Shown in pieces: positions 1 through 8,187 of a DNA stretch of 64,000 nucleotides. Below the pieces are notes generated by a model. That model had not been told where the DNA came from. It saw only the letters and a list, made by a program, of their open reading frames with translations, and ran no database searches. Numbering within the stretch: the first letter of the stretch is position 1; each line of letters begins with the position of its first letter. This stretch comes from CAYFZO01 sp965211995 (GTDB lineage: Bacteria > Pseudomonadota > Gammaproteobacteria > Poriferisulfidales > Oxydemutatoraceae), in NCBI GenBank assembly GCA_965211995.1, contig OZ243040.1:496001-560000 (forward strand), given 5' to 3'. A program made the translations under genes and the position numbers.

Positions 1-2
1 TA

Positions 3-506
3 GGCTTTTTTCTCGCGTTGAGGCGTCCCGACATACGTCTGCGCTGGGACTCGCTGATGCTGCGGGCGCCGCGCATCGGCTACTGGGTGGTGCTGTCGAA
101 CGTGTCGGGGTGGTCGCGCAGCCTCGGGATGCTGCTCGGCAGCGGCGTGCCGATACTCGAAGCCATGAAAATCGCCGCCGAGCGCGTGCACAACGTTGCG
201 TTGCGTAAATCGCTGAACGTCGTTGCCGAGCGCGTGCGCGAGGGCGACAGCCTGCACAAGGCGCTGACCAAGGCCGAAAACTTCCCGCCGTTTCTGATTC
301 ACATGGTCAGCAGCGGCGAGTCGAGCGGCACGCTCGACAATATGCTGCTCAAGGTCGCCGATTACTACGAGCAGAGGTTGACGACCGTCATAGACGCGAC
401 GCTCAAACTGTTCGAGCCATTATTGGTTATAATAATGGGCGGTATCGTACTGTTGATCGTGCTCGCGGTATTGGTGCCGATCATCGAAATGAACCAACTG
501 ATCTAG
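3..506 (+). CDS. gspF: Type II secretion inner-membrane protein GspF, C-terminal part
   Basis: This is the 3' end of gspF; the reading frame is open to the window edge, so the N-terminal part is missing. GspF is the polytopic inner-membrane platform protein of the type II secretion system. The visible part is the second T2SF domain: a soluble helical stretch with the motif GSGVPILEA and the conserved SSGESSG, then a C-terminal membrane span (LLVIIMGGIVLLIVLAVLVP). It lies 19 nt before gspG and opens a gspF-G-H-I-J-K-L-M-N run on the same strand. The identification rests on these motifs and on the gene order. Confidence 0.93.
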   Translation, partial: GFFLALRRPDIRLRWDSLMLRAPRIGYWVVLSNVSGWSRSLGMLLGSGVPILEAMKIAAERVHNVALRKSLNVVAERVREGDSLHKALTKAENFPPFLIHMVSSGESSGTLDNMLLKVADYYEQRLTTVIDATLKLFEPLLVIIMGGIVLLIVLAVLVPIIEMNQLI

Positions 507-525
507 CGGGGCGGCGGAGGCGAAT

Positions 526-951
526 ATGGACAAGTCGTGCGGCAGGCGCAGCAGGCGCAGCAACAGGCAGGGCGGTTTCACGCTCATCGAGATCATGGTC
601 GTCGTCGTGATTCTCGGGATTTTGGCGGCGCTGGTGGTGCCGGCGATCATGGACCGCCCGGACCACGCGCGCAAAGTGCGTGCCAAGCAGGACGTGCGCA
701 CGATCACCAGCGCGTTGAACATGTACCGCCTCGATCACTTCGACTATCCGACGGCGCTCGAAGAACTCGCGACCGGCAGCAACAAATACCTTGAGCGCGT
801 CCCGTCCGATCCCTGGGGACGCCCCTACAACTACGCCTACCCCGGTCACCGCGGCGACACCAAGTTCGATATTTACAGTTACGGCGTGGATGGCACCGAA
901 GGCGGCAATGAGCTCGACGCGGACATCGGCAACTGGAACCTGGACGAGTAG
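526..951 (+). CDS. gspG: Major pseudopilin GspG
   Basis: GspG (141 aa) is the main subunit of the periplasmic pseudopilus that drives type II secretion. The N-terminus is a class III prepilin leader: a basic segment, the cleavage site GG/FTLIE with Glu at +5, and a hydrophobic helix of about 20 residues. The C-terminal domain has the GspG hallmark SDPWGRPYNY and an acidic tail that in homologues binds calcium. ATG at 526 gives a leader of 17 residues, somewhat long but basic as expected. The prepilin peptidase GspO is not in the window. Confidence 0.96.
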   Translation: MDKSCGRRSRRSNRQGGFTLIEIMVVVVILGILAALVVPAIMDRPDHARKVRAKQDVRTITSALNMYRLDHFDYPTALEELATGSNKYLERVPSDPWGRPYNYAYPGHRGDTKFDIYSYGVDGTEGGNELDADIGNWNLDE

Positions 952-979
952 GCCGGCGCGTTATCGCCCGTTGCTGCCG

Positions 980-1570
980 ATGACACCCCGCGACCCGAAC
1001 GCCCGCCGCGTCGGGCGCACCCGCACCGCGGGCTTCACGCTGATCGAAGTGATGGTCGTGACGATCATCATCAGCGTGATCGTTGCTTCGGTGCTGTTCT
1101 CGGTTGACCTGACCGGCAATCAGAAGACCCGCTCCGCGGTTTCCGGTGTGCAGGTGCTGATGCAGGGCCTGTCGAACGAGGCGATTCTCGAAGGCAACCA
1201 CTACGGGATCAAGTGGGAGCGCAAGGCGCAGAAGTTCGTGCCGGTGGTCGCCAACGCCAACGGCTGGTCGGCGTATTCGAACGCCACCGGCGACCGCCCC
1301 GACTTCAAGTCGGTGTCGTGGAAGGGGTTTGCCGACGTCGCGATCACCGTCGGCGGCGCTTTTTTTGACGAGCGCATAAAAGACAACGAGAATTTCTACG
1401 CCGGACGCGACCAGGAACAGGGCGGTAATGGGCCGCTGGTCGAGTTCCGCCCGACCGGCCTGTGGGAGCCGGCCGGCAAGCTCCAGTTCTTCGTCGGCAA
1501 GAAGCTTTACGCAACGATCGAATGGACCGCCGCCGGGAGGATGCAACTTGCGTACGGCGATAACCCGTAA
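980..1570 (+). CDS. gspH: Minor pseudopilin GspH
   Basis: GspH (196 aa) is a minor pseudopilin of the type II secretion tip complex. It has a short basic leader, the cleavage motif AG/FTLIEVMV and a hydrophobic helix, then a soluble domain ending near LFVGKKLYATIEWTAAG-like sequence. I chose ATG at 980, 28 nt after gspG, because it places the prepilin site about 18 residues in. The frame is open further upstream, but that part would overlap gspG and has no leader character. The 3' end overlaps the gspI start by 23 nt. Confidence 0.88.
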   Translation: MTPRDPNARRVGRTRTAGFTLIEVMVVTIIISVIVASVLFSVDLTGNQKTRSAVSGVQVLMQGLSNEAILEGNHYGIKWERKAQKFVPVVANANGWSAYSNATGDRPDFKSVSWKGFADVAITVGGAFFDERIKDNENFYAGRDQEQGGNGPLVEFRPTGLWEPAGKLQFFVGKKLYATIEWTAAGRMQLAYGDNP

Positions 1571-1946
1571 GCGCCGCGGCTTTACGCTGATCGAGGTGAT
1601 GATCGCGGTGCTGGTACTCGCGATTGCGCTCGGCGCCTCGCTCAACGCGCTCGGCAACTACGTCGGGTTTCAGGCGCGCATGGGCGAGCGCTACACCGCG
1701 CACGGCATCGCCTGGAACGCGCTGATGCGCTGCTATATCGCGGCGGTGCAAAAAGGCGGCGACGACGAGGGCGAAATCAATTGCGATCTGTCGAACGTCG
1801 AGGAGCAGGGGGGCAGGGACTGGTCGTGGGCGATAGAAACCGACGAGGTCGAAGGCAGGATTTTGTTCTACGAGGTCAAGGTGTCTCCGGCGCAACGCGA
1901 CGACGTGGCCGGCAGTTTGCAGGCCTGGCTCAAAGAGCCGCTGTAG
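1548..1946 (+). CDS. gspI: Minor pseudopilin GspI
   Basis: GspI (132 aa) is a minor pseudopilin that nucleates the type II secretion pseudopilus tip with GspJ and GspK. The leader is very short (about 9 residues) and ends RG/FTLIEVMIAVLVLA. No ATG lies near, so I chose TTG at 1548: it is preceded by a strong GGGAGG at 1535-1540 with 7 nt spacing. The gene overlaps the end of gspH, suggesting translational coupling. Confidence 0.88.
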   Translation: MRTAITRKRRGFTLIEVMIAVLVLAIALGASLNALGNYVGFQARMGERYTAHGIAWNALMRCYIAAVQKGGDDEGEINCDLSNVEEQGGRDWSWAIETDEVEGRILFYEVKVSPAQRDDVAGSLQAWLKEPL

Positions 1947-2007
1947 TCCGCGGCGGCGTCGTGCGGGGTTTCTGCGGATCTATTCTTCCGGCGCCGCCGG
2001 CGGTTAA

Positions 2008-2823
2008 ATGAAACTTTCCGGCTTTACACTGCTCGAGGTGCTGATCGCGACGGCGATTTTCGCGGTGATCTCGGCGATCACTTTCCAGGGTCTGCAAACT
2101 TCATTGGACGTGCAGGAGCGGGTCGAGGGACGCGCGCGCGACCTCGTCGAGATGCAGTTGGTATGGACGGTATTGTTCCAGGACTTCGTGAACATGACGC
2201 GCCGCCCGGTGCGTGAAGAAAACAGAGAGGAGCCTTATCCCGCGTTTGATCTCGAACCCGCCGACGACGGCGACTGCGTCGTGAGTTTCACCCGCGCCGG
2301 GCTGCCCGCGAGCGCGTCGTTGCCCGCGGGAATGCAGCGCATCGCCTACTGCGTCAGGGACGACAACCTGTACCGCCTGGTGTGGCCGGTGTTGGATCGT
2401 GCGTCCGGGGTCGAGCCGCAGGAAAGCCTGCTGATGGAGGACATCGAAGATTTCATTGTCGAAACCTACCCCGCTGATTTCGACCCCGGCGCCGAGAGGG
2501 AAATCTCCGACGCCGCCGCTGATGACGACGCCAAAACCGACGCCGAGGTCAAGACCGAGGTTAAAACCGACGCCGACGCCGCCGCTAAAGCCGACGCCGA
2601 CGCCGATGCCAAGAGCGACGCCGAGGCCAAGGCCGACGCCGACGCTAAAGCCGACGCCGGTGCCAAAACCGATTTGGTCACCCGCGACCGCAAGCACGAA
2701 GAGTTGCCGGTGGGCGTAGCGGTCACGATCGAAGCGCGCGACCAGGTTTTTGTGCGCTGGTTTCCGGGCGGCGAGGAATACCGGCTGGACTTGGATGAAG
2801 TGGCCCCCGATGAATCACAGTGA
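2008..2823 (+). CDS. gspJ: Minor pseudopilin GspJ with charged repeat insert
   Basis: GspJ (271 aa) is a tip pseudopilin that complexes with GspI and GspK in the periplasm. It begins with a five-residue leader and SG/FTLLEVLIATAIFA. The C-terminal motif VRWFPGGEEYRLD is typical of GspJ. The odd feature is a low-complexity insert at about residues 168-222, made only of Asp, Ala, Lys, Glu, Thr and Ser in a KADAD-type pattern. It makes the protein longer than usual (about 200-230 aa) and splits the pseudopilin domain between its middle and last strands. The 3' end overlaps the gspK start. Confidence 0.92.
   Translation: MKLSGFTLLEVLIATAIFAVISAITFQGLQTSLDVQERVEGRARDLVEMQLVWTVLFQDFVNMTRRPVREENREEPYPAFDLEPADDGDCVVSFTRAGLPASASLPAGMQRIAYCVRDDNLYRLVWPVLDRASGVEPQESLLMEDIEDFIVETYPADFDPGAEREISDAAADDDAKTDAEVKTEVKTDADAAAKADADADAKSDAEAKADADAKADAGAKTDLVTRDRKHEELPVGVAVTIEARDQVFVRWFPGGEEYRLDLDEVAPDESQ
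2509..2673 (+). repeat. Asp/Ala/Lys coding repeat inside gspJ
   Basis: Imperfect 6-nt and 12-nt units (GACGCC, GCTAAAGCC and variants) encode alternating Lys, Ala, Asp and Glu residues. No stop codon or frameshift occurs, so the tract is translated as an acidic, probably disordered or helical loop within GspJ. Confidence 0.85.
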
Positions 2824-4003
2824 ACGGCGAATGCGGCGCGGCGTCGCGTTGATCAGCGTGATGGTGGTGGTTACGGTGGTCGCGGCGTCGGCGGCGCAAC
2901 TGCTGTACCGCCAGAACATAGATATCGAACGCTCGACGCGCATCATGAGCCGCGAGCAGGCGTTCCTGCTCGTGTTCGGCCTTGAAACCTACGCACGCGA
3001 CCTGCTCGCGAGAGACAGCGCCAAGGTGGATCACTACTTTGACTTCAGGCAATACGGGGAGGGGGACGCCAGGATCGAGCGGTGGTCGTGGCCGATCCCG
3101 AACTGGGACATGCCGGACGAATGGCTCGACACGTTCAGGCGGGTCGGCGCCCAGCGCCTCGAAGCGCGCGTGCACGACCTGTCGGGCCTGTTCAACCTCA
3201 ACGGCGTGTACCAAGCGGTTGTATTGAAGTCCAAAGGCGAGCCGGATAAATGGGAAAAGATGTACGAGGGGTTGTTCAAGAACCTGGTCAAGGCGGAGTT
3301 TGGCGACGATGAAGCCAACTCGCCCGACGCCGATGCGCTATGGAACTCGCTGGTTGACTGGTTTGACGCCGACGATGAAGTGCGCGACGGCGGCGCCGAG
3401 GACGATGAGTATCTCAATCTCGAGCCGCCCTACCTGACCGGCCGCAGGCGCATGGCCTGGCCGGATGAAATCCGCCTGATCCGGGGCTTTGAAGGCAAGG
3501 TTTCGGAGCGCCTGCTGCCGGTTTTTTCCGCGTTGCCGCACCCGTCCCACGTGCGTATCAACATCAACACCGCGGACGCGAAATTGTTGCGCCGCATGCC
3601 CGGCCTCGCGGAGGATGGCCTCGTCGGAGAGATCATGAGTCGCCGCGCCGACAAGGATTTTTTCCGCAACCACGACGAGGTGAAGCGATTTTTCAAAGCC
3701 AACGTCATTCAGGAGACCGCGCCTGAGAAGCCGCTCGAGCCGTGGCATTTCTTCGACGTCAAAAGCAGTTTCTTTTTGTTTTCGGCCTGTGTGCGTTTCG
3801 GGCGCGACCGGCCGATCGAGATCCAAAGCTTGCTGTGGCGTGATCCTAAAATCAAACGGGAGCAGCAAAGCGCCGGGCAGGACAAAGTGAAAGTGATGCA
3901 AAGGCGAATGGGATCGGGCTATTATAAGGGGGGCAACTGCAAAGGCGGGGCTTCCACGCGCGCCTTGAGCAAGCCCCGGGATGAATTTGAAGATGATTTT
4001 TGA
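2810..4003 (+). CDS. gspK: Minor pseudopilin GspK
   Basis: GspK (397 aa) caps the pseudopilus tip. After a short basic leader comes RG/VALISVMVVVTVVAA; lack of Glu at +5 is characteristic of GspK. The soluble part contains LSGLFNLNG, W-S-L-V-D-W-x-D near residue 185, and the helix-hairpin segment INTADAKLLRRMP typical of the family. ATG at 2810 overlaps gspJ by 14 nt; ATG at 2831 is an alternative giving an even shorter leader. The C-terminus is longer than usual and ends with a basic, Gly-rich tail. Confidence 0.93.
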   Translation: MNHSERRMRRGVALISVMVVVTVVAASAAQLLYRQNIDIERSTRIMSREQAFLLVFGLETYARDLLARDSAKVDHYFDFRQYGEGDARIERWSWPIPNWDMPDEWLDTFRRVGAQRLEARVHDLSGLFNLNGVYQAVVLKSKGEPDKWEKMYEGLFKNLVKAEFGDDEANSPDADALWNSLVDWFDADDEVRDGGAEDDEYLNLEPPYLTGRRRMAWPDEIRLIRGFEGKVSERLLPVFSALPHPSHVRININTADAKLLRRMPGLAEDGLVGEIMSRRADKDFFRNHDEVKRFFKANVIQETAPEKPLEPWHFFDVKSSFFLFSACVRFGRDRPIEIQSLLWRDPKIKREQQSAGQDKVKVMQRRMGSGYYKGGNCKGGASTRALSKPRDEFEDDF

Positions 4004-4048
4004 AGCGCTTTCAAGGACGCCTTTCATTTTTGACGGTGCCTGAACGAG

Positions 4049-5170
4049 ATGAATATCTGGAAAATTGACGCCGGCGGAGAATTGACCGCGTTGTCGCAGG
4101 ACGCGGGCGCCGACACCGGCGTGTGGGTGCCGTCCGAGCAAATCGCGTTCCATCGCGCCGAGTTGCCGCCGGGACGGCAGAAGATGTGGGAGCAGACCGC
4201 GCCTTTTGTGATTGAGGAGCAATTGGTCACAGCGGTTGACGATCAGCATTTTGCGATCGGTCGTCCCGACGGGCCCGAAGGCGAAGTGCCGGTTGCGGTC
4301 GTCGCCGCGGCAACGATGCAGACGTGGCTCGATGCGTTGCACGAGCGGGAGATCAAGCCGAGGGCGGTCTGGCCCGACGTGCTCGCCGTGCCGTGCGAGC
4401 AAGGAAAGCCGACGCTGTGGCATGAAGGCGGGCGCTGCCTGCTGCGCTTTGACGCGCAAACCGGCCTCGCCGGGTCGCCCGAGTGGGTCCACACCGTGCT
4501 CGACGTCGGCGACCGCGCCGACGACGTGCGTATTTTCAGCGACGACGCCGCGGCGCTGCCTGAGGCGTGGCGCGAGCGTGCCGCGGCGCTGCCGTGCAGC
4601 CTCGGCGAGCGGATGCTCGCGGGGGCCGATCAGGACGCGGCGGGGATGAACCTGCTGCAGGGCGCGTTCCGGCCGCTGTCGGTGCTGACGACGTGGGGCA
4701 AGCCGTGGAAGTGGGCGGGCGCCGCCGCGGCTGCCGTGCTGGCGCTGTACTTTGGGATGCTGATGGCCGAGACGCGATTGATGAGCGCGACCGCGGTGGA
4801 TCTGAAGCAGGCGAGTTTGGTGTTGTACCGGCAGCACTTTTCGGAGCAGGAGCCGCTCACCAATTTGCGCACCCAAGTCGGGCGGCGCATGGAGCAGGTC
4901 AAGGGCGGCGTCGTCCGGCGTGAAACAAGCCCGTGGCAGACGCTGGTGCTGGTCGAGCCGGTGATCTCGTCGTGCAAGGCGTGCCGCGTCGAGGAAGTCA
5001 AGTTTGAGCGCTCCTCGGTGTTGCTGCTCGTCAGTTCCTCGGTGGAATTCGACGGGTTGTTGCGGCAAATCAGCGAACTTGGGCAGGTCAAGGTCAATCT
5101 CAAACCGTTGCCGGACGTCAAGGAAAGAAAGCGGCTGCGCCTGGAACTGACGCTGGAGAAGGCGGCATGA
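4049..5170 (+). CDS. gspL: Type II secretion protein GspL
   Basis: GspL (373 aa) is the bitopic inner-membrane protein that links the GspE ATPase to GspM. The N-terminal cytoplasmic part has the actin-like fold signature of GspL, including FVIEEQLV. One membrane span lies at about residues 222-242 (WAGAAAAAVLALYFGMLMAE), followed by a ferredoxin-like periplasmic domain. The gene overlaps gspM by 4 nt (ATGA at 5167-5170). Sequence is divergent from enteric GspL, so the call leans on position, length and topology. Confidence 0.88.
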   Translation: MNIWKIDAGGELTALSQDAGADTGVWVPSEQIAFHRAELPPGRQKMWEQTAPFVIEEQLVTAVDDQHFAIGRPDGPEGEVPVAVVAAATMQTWLDALHEREIKPRAVWPDVLAVPCEQGKPTLWHEGGRCLLRFDAQTGLAGSPEWVHTVLDVGDRADDVRIFSDDAAALPEAWRERAAALPCSLGERMLAGADQDAAGMNLLQGAFRPLSVLTTWGKPWKWAGAAAAAVLALYFGMLMAETRLMSATAVDLKQASLVLYRQHFSEQEPLTNLRTQVGRRMEQVKGGVVRRETSPWQTLVLVEPVISSCKACRVEEVKFERSSVLLLVSSSVEFDGLLRQISELGQVKVNLKPLPDVKERKRLRLELTLEKAA

Positions 5171-5658
5171 CGCTGCCCGAGCCGCTGCTCGCGTGGTGGA
5201 GCGCACGCGAAAGCAGGGAGCAGAGGATGCTGCTGGTCGGCGCCGCGTTTGCGGTCGCCGCCGCCGCGTACGCGCTGGTGTATCCGGTGTTTGAAATGCA
5301 CGCGACCGCGGGCCGGGAGTTTCAGGCCGCCGACGGCGACTATCACTGGCTTAAACAACAGGTGCGCGCGCTCGGGGAGATGCGCTCCGAGGCCGGCGGC
5401 GCGTTGCCGGTGTCGCTGCCGCTCGACGAGGCCAAGGCGAAGATCGAAAGCGATCTCAAGAAGCGGAAGATGAAGGCCACGGTCGCGGTCAGGAACGCCG
5501 ACGGCGCCAAGCACATCGAGGTTGAATTTGAAAGCAGCAGCGGCCGGGAAGTGATGCGTTGGCTCGAGGCACTCACCAACGGCGGCTATACGGTGTCGGG
5601 GCTTGACCTGAGCAACAGCGGCGGACGCCTGTCGGGTACCGTCGTTATCGAGGTGTAA
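5167..5658 (+). CDS. gspM: Type II secretion protein GspM
   Basis: GspM (163 aa) is a small bitopic inner-membrane partner of GspL. It has a short cytoplasmic N-terminus containing WWSARESREQRML, one span at about residues 22-42, and a periplasmic ferredoxin-like domain. The WWxxRxxREQ motif just before the span is a family hallmark. Start overlaps the gspL stop (ATGA), indicating translational coupling. Confidence 0.88.
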   Translation: MTLPEPLLAWWSARESREQRMLLVGAAFAVAAAAYALVYPVFEMHATAGREFQAADGDYHWLKQQVRALGEMRSEAGGALPVSLPLDEAKAKIESDLKKRKMKATVAVRNADGAKHIEVEFESSSGREVMRWLEALTNGGYTVSGLDLSNSGGRLSGTVVIEV

Positions 5659-5662
5659 GGAC

Positions 5663-6448
5663 GTGAGCGTCTGGTTCAAGTATCTTTTATACGTGCTGCT
5701 GCCGGCGGCGGCGCTGGTGGGCATGGTGTTTGCGACGATGCCGGTGCAGTTCATGGTGGTGCAGTTTGGCCTGCCCGAAAACCTGCGCGTGGGCCACTTG
5801 ACCGGAACGGTGTGGTCGGGGCGCGCGACCGAGGTCGAGTATCAGGGCCAACTCGGCAGGATCGCGCCCAAAGACGTGCTCGCGGATCTGGTTTGGGCGT
5901 GGTGTCCGGGGTGGCATCAGGGGCTTGCGGCGATGTGCGTGCGCCTGGAGTCGCCGCTGCTCAAAGCCGAAGGCACGTTCGCGTACTCGCTTCTCGGCGG
6001 CGGTTTCGAAGCGTTCAACACGCGCTTGCTCGCACAGGTCCAAGGCTACCCCCTCAATATCGGCCCGGTGGAATCCGGGCTCAAGGGCATCGGCGAGGTC
6101 AATCTTGAGCGGTTGTCGCTTGACCCCGCGAGCGCGCAGTTGCTGACCGGGTTGCACGCGAGCGGCGAAGTGCGCGACCTGCAAGCCGGCGGGTTTGTGC
6201 TCGGCGATTATCGGTGGCGGGCCGATCTTGAGCAGGGCACCGCCGGCCTGACGTCCGATTTCGGCGGCGGCAACGACAGGTTCCGCCTCAAGGGGCAGGC
6301 CGCGCTCGATCTCAGCGACCGCAGTTACCACTATACCGCGAACCTCGAGACCGAAGATCAGGGACTGATGGAAATGCTGAGGAGAAGCGCCACCCAATCC
6401 GGCGAAAAATCACTGACTTTTTCCGGCAGCGGCAAACTCGGTTCATGA
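5663..6448 (+). CDS. gspN: Type II secretion protein GspN
   Basis: GspN (261 aa) is a bitopic accessory inner-membrane protein found in some type II systems. It starts with a membrane span (residues about 5-27) followed by a periplasmic beta-rich domain with LTGTVWSGRA, a conserved GspN motif. I use GTG at 5663, 4 nt after the gspM stop with AAGGA just upstream. It closes the gsp run; no gspD, gspE or gspO is visible, so the operon must extend left of the window. Confidence 0.88.
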   Translation: MSVWFKYLLYVLLPAAALVGMVFATMPVQFMVVQFGLPENLRVGHLTGTVWSGRATEVEYQGQLGRIAPKDVLADLVWAWCPGWHQGLAAMCVRLESPLLKAEGTFAYSLLGGGFEAFNTRLLAQVQGYPLNIGPVESGLKGIGEVNLERLSLDPASAQLLTGLHASGEVRDLQAGGFVLGDYRWRADLEQGTAGLTSDFGGGNDRFRLKGQAALDLSDRSYHYTANLETEDQGLMEMLRRSATQSGEKSLTFSGSGKLGS

Positions 6449-6513
6449 TTTTTGCGCGTGCGGGAACGCCGTATAGTGTTATGCTGAGTGCCCGATAAAT
6501 CCGGAGAACGTTT

Positions 6514-6909
6514 ATGAAAACGCGTAAAAGTTTCAAGGACTTTCTGGCGGAAGCCCAGAATACGGTGGACGTCGTCGAGGTGTCCCGGGCGATGGGGATG
6601 GTCGGCGACCCCGGCGTTCAGTTCATTGACGTGCGCGACCGCCAGGAGTTGGTCGCGCTGGGCCGCATCCCCGGCGCCGAGCACGCTTCGCGCGGGATGC
6701 TTGAGTTTCTGGTTGACCCCGAAAGCCCGTATCACAATGAGGTCTTCGCCGCCGACGCGAAATTCGTGCTGTATTGCATGAGCGGCGGGCGCTCGCTGCT
6801 CGCTGCGCGCCGGATGCAGGAGATGGGCGTCGAGAACGTCTGCAGCCTGTCCGGCGGCTTGAAAGCCTGGCTCGAAGCGGGCGGCGAAACCGAGTCCGTC
6901 GAAGAGTAG
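6514..6909 (+). CDS. Rhodanese-like sulfurtransferase
   Basis: A single-domain rhodanese homology protein of 131 aa, presumably cytoplasmic. The active-site loop is CMSGGRS at about residues 90-96, with the catalytic Cys first and the Arg that closes the loop, so it should bind a persulfide. Earlier motifs FIDVRDRQE and GRIPGAEH are standard for the fold. The physiological substrate cannot be told from sequence. It is followed after 9 nt by the rhombosortase-like gene, so the two are probably cotranscribed. GGAGAA lies upstream of the ATG. Confidence 0.9.
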   Translation: MKTRKSFKDFLAEAQNTVDVVEVSRAMGMVGDPGVQFIDVRDRQELVALGRIPGAEHASRGMLEFLVDPESPYHNEVFAADAKFVLYCMSGGRSLLAARRMQEMGVENVCSLSGGLKAWLEAGGETESVEE

Positions 6910-6918
6910 GGTCTTTCC

Positions 6919-7554
6919 GTGGGACGGAGTTGGGTGCCCGGCCGCGCGGGCGCGTTCATCCGGGGCTTGGCGCAACAAGCAACGGCCGTGGTCGTGGTCG
7001 CTATATGCCTGGCTTTGTTCACCGACGCCGCGCGCGACCTTTTCATCTACCGCCGCGACGGGTTTCTCGCCGGTGAATACTGGCGCATCGTCAGCGGCCA
7101 TTTTGTCCATATCACCGCGCCGCACCTGCTGCTTAACCTCGCGGCGTGGCTGCTGATCTGGGTGTACGGGCGGTCGGTATGCGCCGGTCCGACGTGGGCG
7201 GCGCTGCTGTTTTTCTGTGCTTTGGGGAGCGGCGCCGGCTTGGTTGCATTTTCACCGGAAGTCGAATGGTACACGGGTCTGTCGGGCGTGCTTCACGGTT
7301 TGTTAATCGCCGTGGCGGTGTTGCGTTTGTCGGCGTGCCGCGGTGATTACGCGGGGTGGTTCATCCTTGCCGTGGTCGCGGTCAAACTCGGCTACGAGCA
7401 TTTCCAGGGGCCGACGCCGGTGACCGCCGATTGGGTCGGCTTGCGGGTTATTTTCGAGGCTCATTGGTACGGTGCGGTCAGCGGGGTGCTGGTCGTGACC
7501 GCAATCGGCCTGATTCGGGCCGCCCGCCGCCGCCGCGCGATTGCACGGGCGTAA
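6919..7554 (+). CDS. rrtA: Rhombosortase-like rhomboid intramembrane protease
   Basis: This is a 211-aa polytopic membrane protein of the rhomboid superfamily. The nucleophile motif is GLSGVLHG (serine at about residue 120) and the likely catalytic His is in AHWYGA near residue 181; both match the short rhombosortase subfamily rather than classical GlpG. Several hydrophobic segments and the early motif EYWRIVSGHFVH are present. In known systems rhombosortase cleaves GlyGly-CTERM tails from proteins exported through type II secretion, which fits its place just after the gsp genes. GTG at 6919 is the start. No GlyGly-CTERM substrate was seen in the window. Confidence 0.85.
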   Translation: MGRSWVPGRAGAFIRGLAQQATAVVVVAICLALFTDAARDLFIYRRDGFLAGEYWRIVSGHFVHITAPHLLLNLAAWLLIWVYGRSVCAGPTWAALLFFCALGSGAGLVAFSPEVEWYTGLSGVLHGLLIAVAVLRLSACRGDYAGWFILAVVAVKLGYEHFQGPTPVTADWVGLRVIFEAHWYGAVSGVLVVTAIGLIRAARRRRAIARA

Positions 7555-7555
7555 A

Positions 7556-7586
7556 AAAACCCGGCCTGCGATGCAAGCCGGGTTTT
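7556..7586. terminator. Bidirectional intrinsic terminator
   Basis: A perfect stem AAAACCCGGC / GCCGGGTTTT with an 11-nt loop lies between the convergent rhombosortase gene and the H1-like gene. The A-run on the left and T-run on the right let it serve both strands. Confidence 0.85.
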
Positions 7587-7622
7587 GTCCGCAGTCAGTT
7601 GACCGCCGGTTGGCGCCGTTGC

Positions 7623-8006
7623 TTAAGTGCGGCGGCGACGCCGTTTGGTCGTGCGGCGCTTTTTGGGCGCAGCCCGCTTCTTCGTCGTACGGCGCTTTTT
7701 GACGGTGCGGCGCTTTTTGGGCGCAGCCCGCTTCTTCGTCGTGCGGCGCTTTTTAACGGTGCGGCGCTTTTTCGTCGTGCGACGTTTCTTGACGGTGCGG
7801 CGCTTTTTGACGATGCGGCGTTTCTTCGTCGTGCGACGCTTTTTAACGGTGCGGCGCTTTTTGGGCGCAGCCCGTTTCTTCGTCGTGCGACGCTTCTTCG
7901 GCGCAGCGCGTTTCTTGGATGCCGCCCGTTTTTTCGTCGTGCGGCGCTTGACCGGAGCGCGTTTGCCCGTGGCCTTTTTTTTCTTGGTACGTCGTTTGAC
8001 AGCCAT
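7623..8006 (-). CDS. Histone H1-like Lys/Arg-repeat DNA-binding protein
   Basis: A 127-aa protein that is almost entirely Lys, Arg, Thr, Ala, Pro and Val. It is built of five-residue repeats of the form KKRRT-V/T and KKRAA-P, about twenty in a row. Such proteins resemble eukaryotic H1 tails and the bacterial H1-like nucleoid proteins of Bordetella, Chlamydia (Hc2) and Pseudomonas (AlgP), and bind DNA non-specifically. I chose ATG at 8006 because TGGGAGGTAG (8011-8020 on the minus strand) is an excellent ribosome binding site. The gene ends facing the bidirectional terminator. Repeat number may vary between strains. Confidence 0.85.
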   Translation of the reverse strand: MAVKRRTKKKKATGKRAPVKRRTTKKRAASKKRAAPKKRRTTKKRAAPKKRRTVKKRRTTKKRRIVKKRRTVKKRRTTKKRRTVKKRRTTKKRAAPKKRRTVKKRRTTKKRAAPKKRRTTKRRRRRT

Positions 8007-8120
8007 CAAACTACCTCCCAGTGTTGTGAAACATGGTCGCTGAAGGCCTCCACTCCGGCGCCCCTTGCAAGGGGGTTTCGGGGTGTTTTGGGGAATCAAT
8101 GGCGTACTTTTGCTTGGTAA

Positions 8121-8147
8121 CTAATAACAGGGATACAAGCGTGTCAA
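8121..8147 (-). promoter_or_regulatory. Candidate sigma-70 promoter for the H1-like gene
   Basis: On the minus strand TTGACA (8147-8142) and TATTAG (8126-8121) are separated by 15 nt, about 115 nt before the H1-like start. The -35 is perfect but the spacing is short, so this is tentative. Confidence 0.35.
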
Positions 8148-8187
8148 AAGTGTCCATTTTCCTTCTCCGGCCGTCGGTTAATTTGAA

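Noticed and set aside
7627..8043. Plus-strand frame opposite the H1-like gene
   Set aside because: The Arg/Phe/Leu repeat sequence is just the complement of the Lys/Arg repeat; the minus frame has a strong ribosome site and known family likeness.
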